Assembly (NCBI RefSeq): GCF_019160155.1
Contig: NZ_JAFNIH010000041.1
Location: forward strand, 102,771-166,770
Direction: 5' to 3'
From: Pinisolibacter aquiterrae
GTDB lineage: Bacteria; Pseudomonadota; Alphaproteobacteria; Rhizobiales; Ancalomicrobiaceae
Length of the DNA: 64,000 bases
Under the pieces are notes generated by a model that was not told where the DNA came from, ran no database searches, and worked only from the letters and a program-made list of their open reading frames with translations. How positions within the stretch are numbered: the first letter of the stretch is position 1; every line of letters begins with the position of its first letter. Both the position numbers and the translations under genes were made by a program. Positions 26,669 through 35,951 of the stretch are shown here, piece by piece.

Positions 26669-28165
26669 ATGCGCGCTTACGGTCATTTCATCGGCGGTCA
26701 GCCGGTCGCGGGAACTTCGGGGCGCACCGCCCCCGTGTGGCAGCCGATGACCGGCGAACAGGTGGCGACCGTCGCCTTGGCCACGACCGCCGAGGTCCGC
26801 GCCGCCGTCGAAAACGCCAAGGCCGCGCAGCGCGACTGGGCGGCGGTCAATCCGCAGCGCCGCGCCCGTGTGCTGATGAAGTTCCTCGACCTCTGCAACA
26901 CCCGCGCCGACGCGCTCTCCGAGCTTCTCGCCCGCGAGCACGGAAAGACGCTGCCCGATGCGCGCGGCGATCTCCAGCGCGGCCTCGAGGTGATCGAATT
27001 CGCCATCGGCGCGCCGCAGATGCTGAAGGGCGAGTTCACCTCCGACGCCGGCCCGGCGATCGACCTCTATTCGATGCGCCAGCCGCTCGGCGTCGTCGCC
27101 GGCATCTCGCCGTTCAACTTCCCCGCCATGATCCCCCTGTGGATGTGTGGGCCCGCCATCGCGAGCGGCAACGCCTTCGTGATGAAACCGTCCGAGCGCG
27201 ACCCCGGCGTGCCGCTGATGTTCGCCGAACTGTGGATGGAGGCGGGTCTGCCGGCCGGCATCTTCAACGTGGTCAACGGCGACAAGGAGGCGGTCGACGC
27301 CGTCCTCGACGATCCCGACATCAAGGCGGTGTCCTTCGTCGGCTCGACCCCGATCGCGCAATACGTCTATGCCCGCGCCACCGCCAACGGCAAGCGCGCC
27401 CAGTGCTTCGGCGGCGCCAAGAACCATATGATCGTCATGCCCGACGCCGACATGGACAAGGCCGTCGACGCGCTGATCGGCGCCGGCTACGGCTCGGCCG
27501 GCGAGCGCTGCATGGCGATCTCGGTCGCGGTGCCGGTCGGCGCCGGCACCGCCGAGCGCCTGCTCGACAAGCTGGTGCCCCGCGTCGAGAGCCTCAAGGT
27601 CGGCCCCTCGACCGATGCTTCCGCCGATTTCGGCCCGGTGGTCACCGCCGCCCACATGGAGAAGGTCAAGGGCTACGTCGACCTCGGCGTCGCCGAGGGC
27701 GCGAAGCTCCTGGTCGACGGCCGCGGCTTCACCATGCAGGGCTACGAGAACGGCTTCTACGTCGGCGGCTGTCTCTTCGACCATGTCACGCCGGAGATGC
27801 GCATCTACAAGGAGGAGATCTTCGGACCCGTCCTGTCGATCGTCCGCCGCGACACCTACGAGGACGCTCTGGAGATCGTGAACGCCCACGAATACGGCAA
27901 CGGCACCGCGATCTTCACCCAGGACGGCGACGCCGCTCGCGACTTCGCCGCTCGCGTCGAGGTCGGCATGGTCGGCATCAACGTGCCGATCCCGGTGCCG
28001 CTCTCCTACTACACCTTCGGCGGCTGGAAGCGTTCCTCCTTCGGCGACTTGAACCAGCACGGCGCCGACGGTTTCCGCTTCTGGACCAAGACCAAGACGG
28101 TGACCTCGCGCTGGGGCTCCGGCATCCGCTCCGGCGCGGAATTCTCGATCCCGACGATGAAGTGA
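26669..28165 (+). CDS. mmsA: CoA-acylating methylmalonate-semialdehyde dehydrogenase
   Basis: A 498-aa aldehyde dehydrogenase of the CoA-dependent type: methylmalonate semialdehyde to propionyl-CoA in valine, thymine or inositol breakdown. The nucleophile is C281 in GSAGERCMAISVAV. Where ordinary ALDHs have the general-base Glu, this has GGAKNHMIV, the mark of the MMSDH group that lets CoA release the acyl group. ISPFNFPAMIPLWM is also typical. The ATG at 26669 follows GGGAGGA. It is divergent from a LysR gene. The partner 3-hydroxyisobutyrate dehydrogenase is not seen. Confidence 0.94.
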   Translation: MRAYGHFIGGQPVAGTSGRTAPVWQPMTGEQVATVALATTAEVRAAVENAKAAQRDWAAVNPQRRARVLMKFLDLCNTRADALSELLAREHGKTLPDARGDLQRGLEVIEFAIGAPQMLKGEFTSDAGPAIDLYSMRQPLGVVAGISPFNFPAMIPLWMCGPAIASGNAFVMKPSERDPGVPLMFAELWMEAGLPAGIFNVVNGDKEAVDAVLDDPDIKAVSFVGSTPIAQYVYARATANGKRAQCFGGAKNHMIVMPDADMDKAVDALIGAGYGSAGERCMAISVAVPVGAGTAERLLDKLVPRVESLKVGPSTDASADFGPVVTAAHMEKVKGYVDLGVAEGAKLLVDGRGFTMQGYENGFYVGGCLFDHVTPEMRIYKEEIFGPVLSIVRRDTYEDALEIVNAHEYGNGTAIFTQDGDAARDFAARVEVGMVGINVPIPVPLSYYTFGGWKRSSFGDLNQHGADGFRFWTKTKTVTSRWGSGIRSGAEFSIPTMK

Positions 28166-28227
28166 GGCGAGGGCGTCTCCTCCCCGTTCGGGAGGATACG
28201 TCGCGTCATTTGGAACGGCACGAACCA

Positions 28228-28262
28228 CCCCTCCCCTCAGGGGAGGGGCAGGGGTGGGGTGT
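28228..28262. repeat. GC-rich palindromic repeat, copy 1
   Basis: The core CTCCCCTCAGGGGAG is a dyad, followed by GGGCAGGGGTGGGGTG. An inverted copy is at 28362-28399. Both lie in the 287-bp gap between mmsA and the GMC gene. This family of dispersed repeats is one I recognise from many proteobacterial genomes. Confidence 0.6.
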
Positions 28263-28361
28263 ATGCGGGACCGACGTGGTCCCTGCGCGCTCCCATCGTC
28301 CCGAGAAGACGGCGTGCCCTCGGGTCGCGTCCGCCACCGACCTGCGCGGATCGACGACGCC

Positions 28362-28399
28362 CGACCCCACCCCCGACCCCTCCCCTGAGGGGAGGGGGG
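28362..28399. repeat. GC-rich palindromic repeat, copy 2 (inverted)
   Basis: GACCCCACCCCCGACCCC then TCCCCTGAGGGGAGGG, nearly the reverse complement of copy 1 about 100 bp upstream. Together they could fold a large hairpin in the mmsA-GMC intergenic RNA, as paired REP elements do. Confidence 0.6.
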
Positions 28400-28452
28400 C
28401 TCGCGGCCTCGCATCGTCATCGCAATCCGGCATGCGCCTTCGGGAGGAACCG

Positions 28453-30060
28453 ATGGAAACCTTCGACTATGTGATCGTCGGCGGCGGCTCCGCCGGCTGC
28501 GTCCTCGCCAATCGGCTCTCCGCCGATCCGAAGATCCGCGTCGCGCTTCTCGAGGCCGGCGGCAAGGACGATTGGATCTGGTTCCACATCCCCGTCGGCT
28601 ATCTCTTCGCCATCGGCAATCCCCGCGCCGACTGGTGCTTCCAGACCGAGCCCGATCCCGGCCTCAACGGCCGCAGCCTCAAATACCCGCGCGGCAAGGT
28701 CCTCGGCGGCTCCTCGGCGATCAACGCCATGCTCTATCTGCGCGGCCAGAGCCGCGACTACGACGGCTGGCGCCGGATCGGCCTCGACGGTTGGGGCTGG
28801 GACGACGTCTTCCCCGTCTTCAAGGCCCACGAGGATCACTTCCGGGGCGCGAGCCCGATCCACGGCGCCGGCGGCGAATGGCGGGTCGACGCCCCCCGCA
28901 TGCGCTGGGAGATCCTCGACGCCTTCGCCGATGCGGCGGAAGAGTGCGGCATCCCCAAGGTCGCCGACTTCAACGGCGGCGACAACGAGGGCTCGTCCTA
29001 TTTTCAGGTCAATCAGAAGAACGGGCGGCGCTGGTCGGCGGCGCGCGGCTTCCTGAAGCCGGCCGCCGATCGCCCCAATCTGACGGTGATCACCGGCGCG
29101 CTCGCCGACCGCGTCCTCTTCGAGGGGACCCGCGCCGTCGGCGTCGCCTATGTGAAGGCGGGCCGCGAGGAGCGCGTCGGCGCCTCGGCTGAGGTGATTC
29201 TCGCCGCCGGCGCGGTCGCCTCGCCGCCGATCCTCGAGCGCTCCGGCATCGGCGATCCCGCCCGCCTCGCCGAGCTCGGCGTGGCGACGGTGGCCGCCGT
29301 CCCCGGCGTCGGCGAGAACCTCCAGGACCACCTCCAGCTCCGCACCGTCTTCAAGGTCGAGGGCACCCGCACCCTCAACACCGACTATCCGAACCTCCTG
29401 AAACGCGCCTGGATGGGCCTCGAATACGCGCTCTTCCGGCGCGGCCCGCTCGCCATGGCGCCGTCGCAGTTCGGCGCCTTCACTCGCTCCTCGCCCGAGG
29501 TCGAGACGCCGAACCTCGAGTTCCACATTCAGCCGCTGTCGCTCGATCGCTTCGGCGAGCCGATGCATCCCTTCGCCGCCTTCACCGTCTCGGTCTGCAA
29601 CCTGCGCCCGACCTCACGCGGCTCGATCCACGCCCGCTCGCGCGATCCCGCCGCCGCGCCGGTGATCCGGCCGAACTACCTCTCGACCGAAGAGGATCGC
29701 CGTGTCGCGGTCGAGAGCCTGCGCCTCGCCCGTCGGGTCGTCGCCGCCGCGCCGCTCGCCCGCTTCCGCCCGACCGAGCATCTGCCGGGAGCGGACCGTG
29801 TGAGCGACGCGGCTCTGGCGAAGGCCGCCGGCGACGTCGGCACGACGATCTTCCATCCGGTCGGCACCGCCAAGATGAGCACTGCCGACGATCCCGCCGC
29901 CGTCACCGACGCGCGCCTTCGGGTGCGCGGCGTCTCCGGCCTGCGCGTGGTCGATGCCTCGGTGATGCCGACGATCGTCTCCGGCAACACCAATTCGCCG
30001 ACGATCATGATCGCCGACAAGGGCGCCGCGATGATCCTCGCCGACCGGGCCGGCCGGTGA
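28453..30060 (+). CDS. GMC-family FAD oxidoreductase (choline/alcohol dehydrogenase-like)
   Basis: A 535-aa flavoprotein. The FAD-binding motif VIVGGGSAGCVLANRLS is at residues 7-23. The GMC signatures are YPRGKVLGGSSAINAMLYLRG (PRGKVLGGSSAIN) and GAVASPPILERSGIG. The catalytic His is in FHPVGTAKMS and the Asn partner in VSGNTNSPTIM. There is no signal peptide. The group includes choline dehydrogenase BetA and many alcohol dehydrogenases, so the substrate is not assignable. The ATG at 28453 follows GGGAGGA. Confidence 0.9.
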   Translation: METFDYVIVGGGSAGCVLANRLSADPKIRVALLEAGGKDDWIWFHIPVGYLFAIGNPRADWCFQTEPDPGLNGRSLKYPRGKVLGGSSAINAMLYLRGQSRDYDGWRRIGLDGWGWDDVFPVFKAHEDHFRGASPIHGAGGEWRVDAPRMRWEILDAFADAAEECGIPKVADFNGGDNEGSSYFQVNQKNGRRWSAARGFLKPAADRPNLTVITGALADRVLFEGTRAVGVAYVKAGREERVGASAEVILAAGAVASPPILERSGIGDPARLAELGVATVAAVPGVGENLQDHLQLRTVFKVEGTRTLNTDYPNLLKRAWMGLEYALFRRGPLAMAPSQFGAFTRSSPEVETPNLEFHIQPLSLDRFGEPMHPFAAFTVSVCNLRPTSRGSIHARSRDPAAAPVIRPNYLSTEEDRRVAVESLRLARRVVAAAPLARFRPTEHLPGADRVSDAALAKAAGDVGTTIFHPVGTAKMSTADDPAAVTDARLRVRGVSGLRVVDASVMPTIVSGNTNSPTIMIADKGAAMILADRAGR

Positions 30061-30230
30061 GATCCGTTCTTTTCCGCAAGGGGAGGTAGGTCTCTACCGC
30101 AACCGGAGGGATCTCCGGGGAAAAGGCGAAACCGTCGGAGAACCGTCACACGGCTTGCGTCGAAATCTGCTCAAAGGTCGCCGATCGGGCGAGGTATCGG
30201 CCCGAAGCGAGCCGGTCGGAGACGCCCGCC

Positions 30231-30479
30231 ATGTTCGACAGCTACCTGATCGAGATCGACGACGTCGAGGCCGGTCTCCTGATCCGCGACGGCGAGAGTT
30301 ACGCCTTCCACGCGGTCGCGCCGCGCTTCCGCGCCTTCGAGGGCGCGCGCTTCGCCGATCCCTGGAGCGCCGAACGGGCGCTGCGTCGTCACGCCGAGCG
30401 GCCGACCCGCCCGGGCGGACGCAGCCGCGCCGCCGGCATGATCGGCCCTGAGCGTCCCCGCGATCGCAAGATCGGCTGA
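30231..30479 (+). CDS. Small conserved-looking protein, 82 aa
   Basis: MFDSYLIEIDDVEAGLLIRD opens a short alpha/beta-looking protein (YAFHAVAPRFRAFEGARF, then PWSAERALRRH) ending in an Arg-rich tail. I do not recognise a named domain. The amphipathic composition and a GGAGAC ahead of the ATG suggest a real gene. It stands between the GMC oxidoreductase and the convergent ABC gene. The Arg-rich tail may bind nucleic acid or membranes, but that is a guess. Confidence 0.65.
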   Translation: MFDSYLIEIDDVEAGLLIRDGESYAFHAVAPRFRAFEGARFADPWSAERALRRHAERPTRPGGRSRAAGMIGPERPRDRKIG

Positions 30480-30488
30480 GCCGTCGTC

Positions 30489-32270
30489 TCAGCGCCGGCC
30501 GCGTCCGTTGCGGCCGGGCTTGCGCTCGCCGTTGCGGCGGACGAGCGCGATCGTGCGCGTGTAGAACGGGTCGCCGTCCTCGGCCTTGGAGAGCGCGATC
30601 ACCGAGAGACCCTCGAGGCTCTGCATCAGCGCGAAGACCCGGCGCCGCGTCGCCGCGCCGAGGGCGCTCATGGCGTCGTCCATCACCACCCAGTCGGGCC
30701 GATGCAGCCACACCCGGGCGAAGGCGAGCAGCTGCTGGTCGTCGAAGGCGATGTCGCGGTCCCAGCGCAGGGTCTGATCGAGACAGACGGTCAGCCGCCC
30801 GAGCCCCACCGCCTCCAGCGCCCGGGTGATGTCCTCGATCGGATGCGCCCCCGGCGCGTCGGGATAGGCGAGCGCCTCGGCGAGCGTGCCGATCGGGAAA
30901 TAGGGTCGTTCGGGCAGGAAGATCATGCGGTCGCGCGGCGGATGGCGGATGATGCCCTTGCCCCGTGACCACAGGCCCGCCATGGCGAGGAAGAGCGTGC
31001 TCTTGCCGGCGGCGGTCTCGCCGACGATCTGCACCCGCTCGCCGCGCTCGATGGCGACGTCGGGCGTTGCGAAACCGGAGCGCCCGCTGGGGAGTTTCAG
31101 CTCGAACCCTTTGAAACGCACGCCGTCGGTCGCGTCCTCGATACAGTCGAAGCGCCCGTTGCCGCCCGGCGCCCGGTCGAGCGCGGCGAGCGCCTCGTGC
31201 AGCGCCTCGACGCGCCTGAGCGTCGCCCGCCAATCGGCGATGCGCGAATAGTTGTCGACGAACCAGCGCAGCGACGACTGCACCTGATTGAAGGAATTGA
31301 CCACCATCATCAGCCCGCCGAGCGACATGGCGCCGGAGAAATAGCCCGGCGCGGCGACGATCACCGGCACCACCAGCGCGAGCCAGCCGTAGCCGGAGGT
31401 GACCCAGGTGAGGCGGGCGAGATCGTTCACCAGACGCTGCATCGCCGCGAGGACGCGGCCGAACAGAACGTCGATGGTGCGCCGCTCGTCGGCCTCGCCG
31501 CCGTAGAGGGTGATGCCTTCCGCCGATTCGCCGATCCGGACCAGGGCGAAGCGCATGTCGGCCTCGCGGGCGTAGCGCGCCGCGTTGTCGTCGACCATCG
31601 GCCGCCCGACCCACCACGTCAGCGTCGATCCGGCGAGCGCGAAGGCGAGCGCGCACCACACCATGTAGCCGGGGATTCCGACGAGATGGCCGCCGATGTC
31701 GAACTTGACCTGTTCGGAGAGCACCCAGAGGACGCCGATGAAGGAGACGAGCAGCAGCGAGGCCTGGATCAGGCTGGCGCCGAGATCGGCGGTGAGTTCG
31801 GCGAGATGCCGGGTGTCCTCGTGGATGCGCTGATCGGGATTGGCTCCGACCTCGCCGGCGAAGGTGAGGAGATAGGAGCGTTTCGACACCAGCCACGCGT
31901 CGAGGAGATGCCGCGTCAGCCACGAGCGGAGCTGCACCTTGATCATCTCGGTGCCCCAGGTCTGGAACACCACCAGGACCAGGAGCGTGCCGGCGATGCG
32001 CAGGAAGTGCAGCGCCTCGGAGACGAAACCCGGCCAGTCGCGCCGCTCCAGCGCGTCGTAGAAGAGGCCCTGCCAGTCGTTGAGCCAGATCTGCGCGGCA
32101 TTGTTGGCGATGATGGTGGAGACCAGCCCCAACACCAGCCAGGCGAGCGCCTTGCGCTCCGGCGCGCCGCGCATCCGCGCGAGGATCTGACGCACCTGCG
32201 CGAACGTTCCGCCGTGCGGCGCCAGCGTCGCGAGTGGAGGTTCGGCGGAAGTGTCGGCAGGGTCCGACAT
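30489..32270 (-). CDS. BacA/SbmA-like ABC transporter half (permease-ATPase fusion) with degenerate ATPase
   Basis: 593 aa. The N-terminal membrane domain (about residues 40-330) is of the SbmA/BacA and ALD type (IWLNDWQGLFYDALERRDWP at 61-80). The C-terminal nucleotide-binding domain has a normal Walker A, GETAAGKST (417-425). Other motifs are weakened: the signature is AFDDQQL instead of LSxGE(Q)Q (508-514), Walker B is VVMDDAM with Asp532 for the catalytic Glu, and IALSKAEDG has no H-loop His. Relatives import peptides or modify very-long-chain lipids. It may bind ATP and hydrolyse it slowly or not at all. It is divergent from the beta-glucosidase gene. Confidence 0.88.
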   Translation of the reverse strand: MSDPADTSAEPPLATLAPHGGTFAQVRQILARMRGAPERKALAWLVLGLVSTIIANNAAQIWLNDWQGLFYDALERRDWPGFVSEALHFLRIAGTLLVLVVFQTWGTEMIKVQLRSWLTRHLLDAWLVSKRSYLLTFAGEVGANPDQRIHEDTRHLAELTADLGASLIQASLLLVSFIGVLWVLSEQVKFDIGGHLVGIPGYMVWCALAFALAGSTLTWWVGRPMVDDNAARYAREADMRFALVRIGESAEGITLYGGEADERRTIDVLFGRVLAAMQRLVNDLARLTWVTSGYGWLALVVPVIVAAPGYFSGAMSLGGLMMVVNSFNQVQSSLRWFVDNYSRIADWRATLRRVEALHEALAALDRAPGGNGRFDCIEDATDGVRFKGFELKLPSGRSGFATPDVAIERGERVQIVGETAAGKSTLFLAMAGLWSRGKGIIRHPPRDRMIFLPERPYFPIGTLAEALAYPDAPGAHPIEDITRALEAVGLGRLTVCLDQTLRWDRDIAFDDQQLLAFARVWLHRPDWVVMDDAMSALGAATRRRVFALMQSLEGLSVIALSKAEDGDPFYTRTIALVRRNGERKPGRNGRGRR

Positions 32271-32386
32271 GGGGGCACCGTTTCGGTTCGATTTTATTCG
32301 TCTTTAGCGGATCCTACACGCCCACGTGTTGAAATGACGTTGAGGTGGCGCATGATCGCGGCCGCCTCAGACGAAGGCATGAGACG

Positions 32387-34573
32387 ATGTCACGCATCAC
32401 CGAATTGCTCGCCACCATGACTCTCGAGGAGAAGATCGGCCAGTTGGTCATGGTCTCCCTCGGTGCCGAGACCATCGTCACCGGGCCGCGCGCCGCCGAG
32501 GAGCCGACGGTCGAGGACGTCCGCTCCGGCCGGGTCGGCTCGGTCCTGAACCTCGTCGGACGCGACCGCATCCATGCGCTCCAGCGGGTCGCCGTCGAGG
32601 AGAGCCGGCTGAAGATCCCGCTGCTCTTCGGGCTCGACGTCGTCCACGGCTATTTCACCAACGCCCCGGTGCCGCTCGGCGAGACCGCCGCCTTCCGCCC
32701 GGACCTCTGGGAGAAGACCGCCCGTCTCGCCGCGGAAGAGGCCTGCGACGACGGCATCCACCTCACCTTCGCGCCGATGCTCGACTGCGCCCGCGATCCC
32801 CGTTGGGGCCGCATCGTCGAGGGGCCCGGCGAGGACCCGACCGTCGGCCGCGCCTTCGCCGCCGCCAAGGTGCGGGGCTTCCAGGGCGCCGACCCGGCGA
32901 GCCCGTGGTCGCTCGCCGCCACCGCCAAGCATTTCGCCGCCTATGGCGCCTGCACCGCCGGGCGCGACTACGCCTCGGTCGAGATTTCCGAGCGCACCCT
33001 GCACGAGGTCTATCTGCCCGCCTTCGAGGCGGCGGTGAAGGCCGGCTGCCTCGCCATCATGCCCGCCTTCGTCGACATCGCGGGACGGCCGATGTCGGGC
33101 GATCACGGCTTCCTCACCGATCTCGTTCGCGGTCGCTGGGGCTTCGAGGGGATCTACGTCTCCGATTACGACGCGGTCGGCGAACTGGTCGCCCACGGCG
33201 TCGCCGCCGACATGGTCGAGGCCGCCGCCATCGCACTGAAGGCCGGCATGGACCTCGACATGGAGAGCCGCGCCTATCCCGACGGCCTGAAGCCGGCGCT
33301 GGAACGCGGCCTGATCTCGATCGACCTGATCGACGAGACGGTCGCCCGCGTGCTCCGGGTCAAGGAACGCCTCGGCCTCTTCGAGGCGCCCTTCGGCCGA
33401 GGCGATCCGGCGCGCCCGGCCGCCTCCACCCGTGCCGAGCGCCGCGCGGTGGTGCGTGAGGCCGCCGCCGCCTCCGCCGTGCTGCTGACCAATCGCGGCC
33501 GTGTCCTGCCGCTCGCGCCCGAAGGCGGCCCGATCGCCCTGATCGGCCCCTTCGTCGACGACACCGCCCAGATGATCGGCCCCTGGAGCGGTCTCGGCGA
33601 CCAGGACGAGATCGTCACGCTCACCGCCGGTTTCGCCGCCGCCTTCCCCGGGCGCGAGGTCCGCGTCGCCGAGGGCTGCGCCGCCGATCACGCCGAGGAC
33701 GATGCCGGCGCGGCGTGCGACGCCATGCTGATCGCCGAGGCGGAAGCGCTTGCGACCACTTGCGACGTCGTCGTCCTGGCGCTCGGCGAGCCGAGCGAAC
33801 TCTCCGGCGAGGCGGCGAGCCGCGCTCGGCCGGGCCTCACCGGCCGGCAGGCGGAGCTGGCGGCGCGCATCCTCGCCCTCGGCAAGCCCTGCGTCGTCGT
33901 GATGACCTGCGGTCGGCCGCTGATCGAGACCGAGCTTCTGAAGAAGGCCGACGCCACGCTCGTCGTCTGGTATCCCGGATCGGAGGGTGGCCGGGCCGTC
34001 GCCGACCTCGTCGCCGGCGCGGTGTCGCCCTCGGGCTCGCTGCCGGTCTCCTGGCCGCTCGACGTCGGTCAGATCCCGGTCTTCTTCGGCGAGCGGCCGT
34101 CCGGGCGGCCCTTCGTGCTCGGCGAGCACTTCACCACCCAATATCTCGACGTCCCCAACACGCCGCTCTTCCCGTTCGGCCACGGCCTCTCCTATGCCGA
34201 TTTCGGCCTGGAGGCGCCGCGTCCGTCGAGCCCCGCCTTCCGGGCCGGCGAGGGGGTCGTGGTGACGACGAGAGTGACCAATCGCGGCGCCCGCGCCGGG
34301 GCGACCACGGTCTTCCTCTTCTCCCGCGACGTCGTCGCCTCGACCGCGCGGCCGCTCCTCGAGCTGAAACGCTTCGAGACGATCGAATTGGCGGCCGGCG
34401 AGACGCGCGACCTCGCCTTCACGCTGACGGCGGCGGATTTCGTCCTGCTCGGGCCCGATCTGGAACCGCGTCTGGAGCCCGGCCGTTTCGACCTCTCGGT
34501 CGGCTTCTCCGCCGATCGCGCGAGCCTGAAGACGGTCTCCGTCGAGCTCCTCGCCGAGCCTGCGGTGGCGTGA
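32387..34573 (+). CDS. GH3 beta-glucosidase (BglX-like)
   Basis: A 728-aa family-3 glycoside hydrolase. The first barrel has RIVEGPGEDP (147 region), KHFAAYG (181-187, substrate Lys-His) and the nucleophile D260 in IYVSDYDAVGE. The second alpha/beta domain follows (PIALIGPFVDD, LALGEPSELSGE with likely acid/base Glu), then an FnIII-like C-terminus (VTNRGARAG). There is no signal peptide, so it is probably cytoplasmic, unlike periplasmic E. coli BglX, and would act on imported beta-glucosides. It is convergent with the MFS gene, 7 bp apart. Confidence 0.92.
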   Translation: MSRITELLATMTLEEKIGQLVMVSLGAETIVTGPRAAEEPTVEDVRSGRVGSVLNLVGRDRIHALQRVAVEESRLKIPLLFGLDVVHGYFTNAPVPLGETAAFRPDLWEKTARLAAEEACDDGIHLTFAPMLDCARDPRWGRIVEGPGEDPTVGRAFAAAKVRGFQGADPASPWSLAATAKHFAAYGACTAGRDYASVEISERTLHEVYLPAFEAAVKAGCLAIMPAFVDIAGRPMSGDHGFLTDLVRGRWGFEGIYVSDYDAVGELVAHGVAADMVEAAAIALKAGMDLDMESRAYPDGLKPALERGLISIDLIDETVARVLRVKERLGLFEAPFGRGDPARPAASTRAERRAVVREAAAASAVLLTNRGRVLPLAPEGGPIALIGPFVDDTAQMIGPWSGLGDQDEIVTLTAGFAAAFPGREVRVAEGCAADHAEDDAGAACDAMLIAEAEALATTCDVVVLALGEPSELSGEAASRARPGLTGRQAELAARILALGKPCVVVMTCGRPLIETELLKKADATLVVWYPGSEGGRAVADLVAGAVSPSGSLPVSWPLDVGQIPVFFGERPSGRPFVLGEHFTTQYLDVPNTPLFPFGHGLSYADFGLEAPRPSSPAFRAGEGVVVTTRVTNRGARAGATTVFLFSRDVVASTARPLLELKRFETIELAAGETRDLAFTLTAADFVLLGPDLEPRLEPGRFDLSVGFSADRASLKTVSVELLAEPAVA

Positions 34574-34580
34574 ACCGCCG

Positions 34581-35804
34581 TCAGACCCGGGACGGCCGCG
34601 CCGGCAGCATCACCACGCCGGCGAAGGCGAGGGCGGCGGCGACCATCACCATCAGCGACGCCTCGCCGCCGCCGAGACCGGAGGCGACGAGGCCGAAGAC
34701 GATGCCGCCGACCTGCTGCGAGATGCCGAGCCAGGCGGAGGCCTGCCCGGCGGCTTCCGGGAACGGCCGCATGGCGATCGCCGTCGCCATAGGCTGGGCG
34801 AGGCCCCAGCCGAGATAGAACGGCAGCAGGGCGATCAGCACCGGCAGCCAATGGGTCACCCCGGCGGTGATGACCGCGAGCGGGGCGATCGTGCCGAAGA
34901 CGACGGCGCCGGCGGCGGCGCGGAGCACCCGGCTCGCGGGCTGGGTGCGGACGAGCCGCATGGCGAGCATGTTGCCGGAGAGGAAGCCGGCGGACCCGGC
35001 CATGTAGACCAGCGACGCCTGGAACTTGGTGATGCCGAGCGTGCCGACCATCAGGAAGGCCGAGGTGGTGAGCCAGACGAACAGCACGCCGTAACCGCCC
35101 GCCAGCGCCAGCGCCCCCACCACGAAGGCGCGGGTCCGCACGAAATGGCGCAGCGCCTGGAGGATACCGATCCGCTCGGCGCCGTGGACGTGCGGCGGCC
35201 GCGTCTCCGGCAGGCGCCGCCACAGGATCGGCAGCAGCACGCCGCCGTAGATCACCAGCGTCGACAACGCCCCGCGCCAACCGGCGACCTGGGCGACCAG
35301 CGTGCCGATCACCGGGGCGACCAGCGGGACGATGCCGAAGAGGGCGCCGACCTTGGCGAGCGCGCGGCCGCCGTTCTCCGGCGGCACCGTGTCGCGGATC
35401 AGGGTTCGGGCGATGATCGGGCCGGTCGCCGCCGCCGCGCCCTGGACGAAGCGCGCCGCGACCAGCAGGGCGAGCGACGGCGCCGAGATCGCAGCCAGCG
35501 AGGCGACCAGATAGACGGCGACGCCGACCAGGACCACCGGCCGCCGGCCGAACCGATCGGCGAGGCGGCCGAGCACCAGATGGGCGAGGGCGAAGCCGAC
35601 GGTGAAGGCCAACATGGTCTGTTGGACGCCGGCCACCTCCACCCCGAACTCGTGACCGAGATCGACCATCGCCGTCAGATAGACGTCGGTGGAGAAGGGA
35701 AGGATGCCGAGCAGGCCCGCCGCCGAATAGGTGATCGTGGCGGAAGCGCCGTCGGCCGTGGGGCGGGCGGAGGGGGGCAGGTCGGGGCGGTGCGGAGCGG
35801 TCAT
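34581..35804 (-). CDS. Bcr/CflA-type MFS efflux transporter
   Basis: A 407-aa major-facilitator protein with about 12 membrane helices. LGRLADRFGRRPVVL is the loop 2-3 motif A. The N-terminal STDVYLTAMVDLG and the RFVQGAAAATGPIIARTLIRD segment in helix 5 are typical of the drug:proton antiporter Bcr/CflA group. It may export a drug or a sugar derivative. It follows the alpha-glucosidase on the same strand after 147 bp. The ATG at 35804 (MTAPHRPDL) is preferred to the upstream Arg-rich reading. Confidence 0.9.
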   Translation of the reverse strand: MTAPHRPDLPPSARPTADGASATITYSAAGLLGILPFSTDVYLTAMVDLGHEFGVEVAGVQQTMLAFTVGFALAHLVLGRLADRFGRRPVVLVGVAVYLVASLAAISAPSLALLVAARFVQGAAAATGPIIARTLIRDTVPPENGGRALAKVGALFGIVPLVAPVIGTLVAQVAGWRGALSTLVIYGGVLLPILWRRLPETRPPHVHGAERIGILQALRHFVRTRAFVVGALALAGGYGVLFVWLTTSAFLMVGTLGITKFQASLVYMAGSAGFLSGNMLAMRLVRTQPASRVLRAAAGAVVFGTIAPLAVITAGVTHWLPVLIALLPFYLGWGLAQPMATAIAMRPFPEAAGQASAWLGISQQVGGIVFGLVASGLGGGEASLMVMVAAALAFAGVVMLPARPSRV

Positions 35805-35951
35805 CGGCACTTTCGTCGGGAGCGAGGCCGAACCGCGCGCGGCCCGACGATCTTCTCGATAGCCGGTTTCGCGCGCGCTCGCACGCGCGACGCGACGCAT
35901 GGCTCCTTTGTTCGCGCCCGCGTTTCACGGGGAGAGGAGGTCCGCCCCGCC

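Noticed and set aside
28228..28399. Terminal inverted repeats of an insertion sequence
   Set aside because: Only about 100 bp lies between the repeats, with no transposase remnant or target duplication.
28453..30060. Choline dehydrogenase betA with BetI at 24393
   Set aside because: They are 3.4 kb apart with unrelated genes between and no betB or choline transporter, so the names were not assigned.
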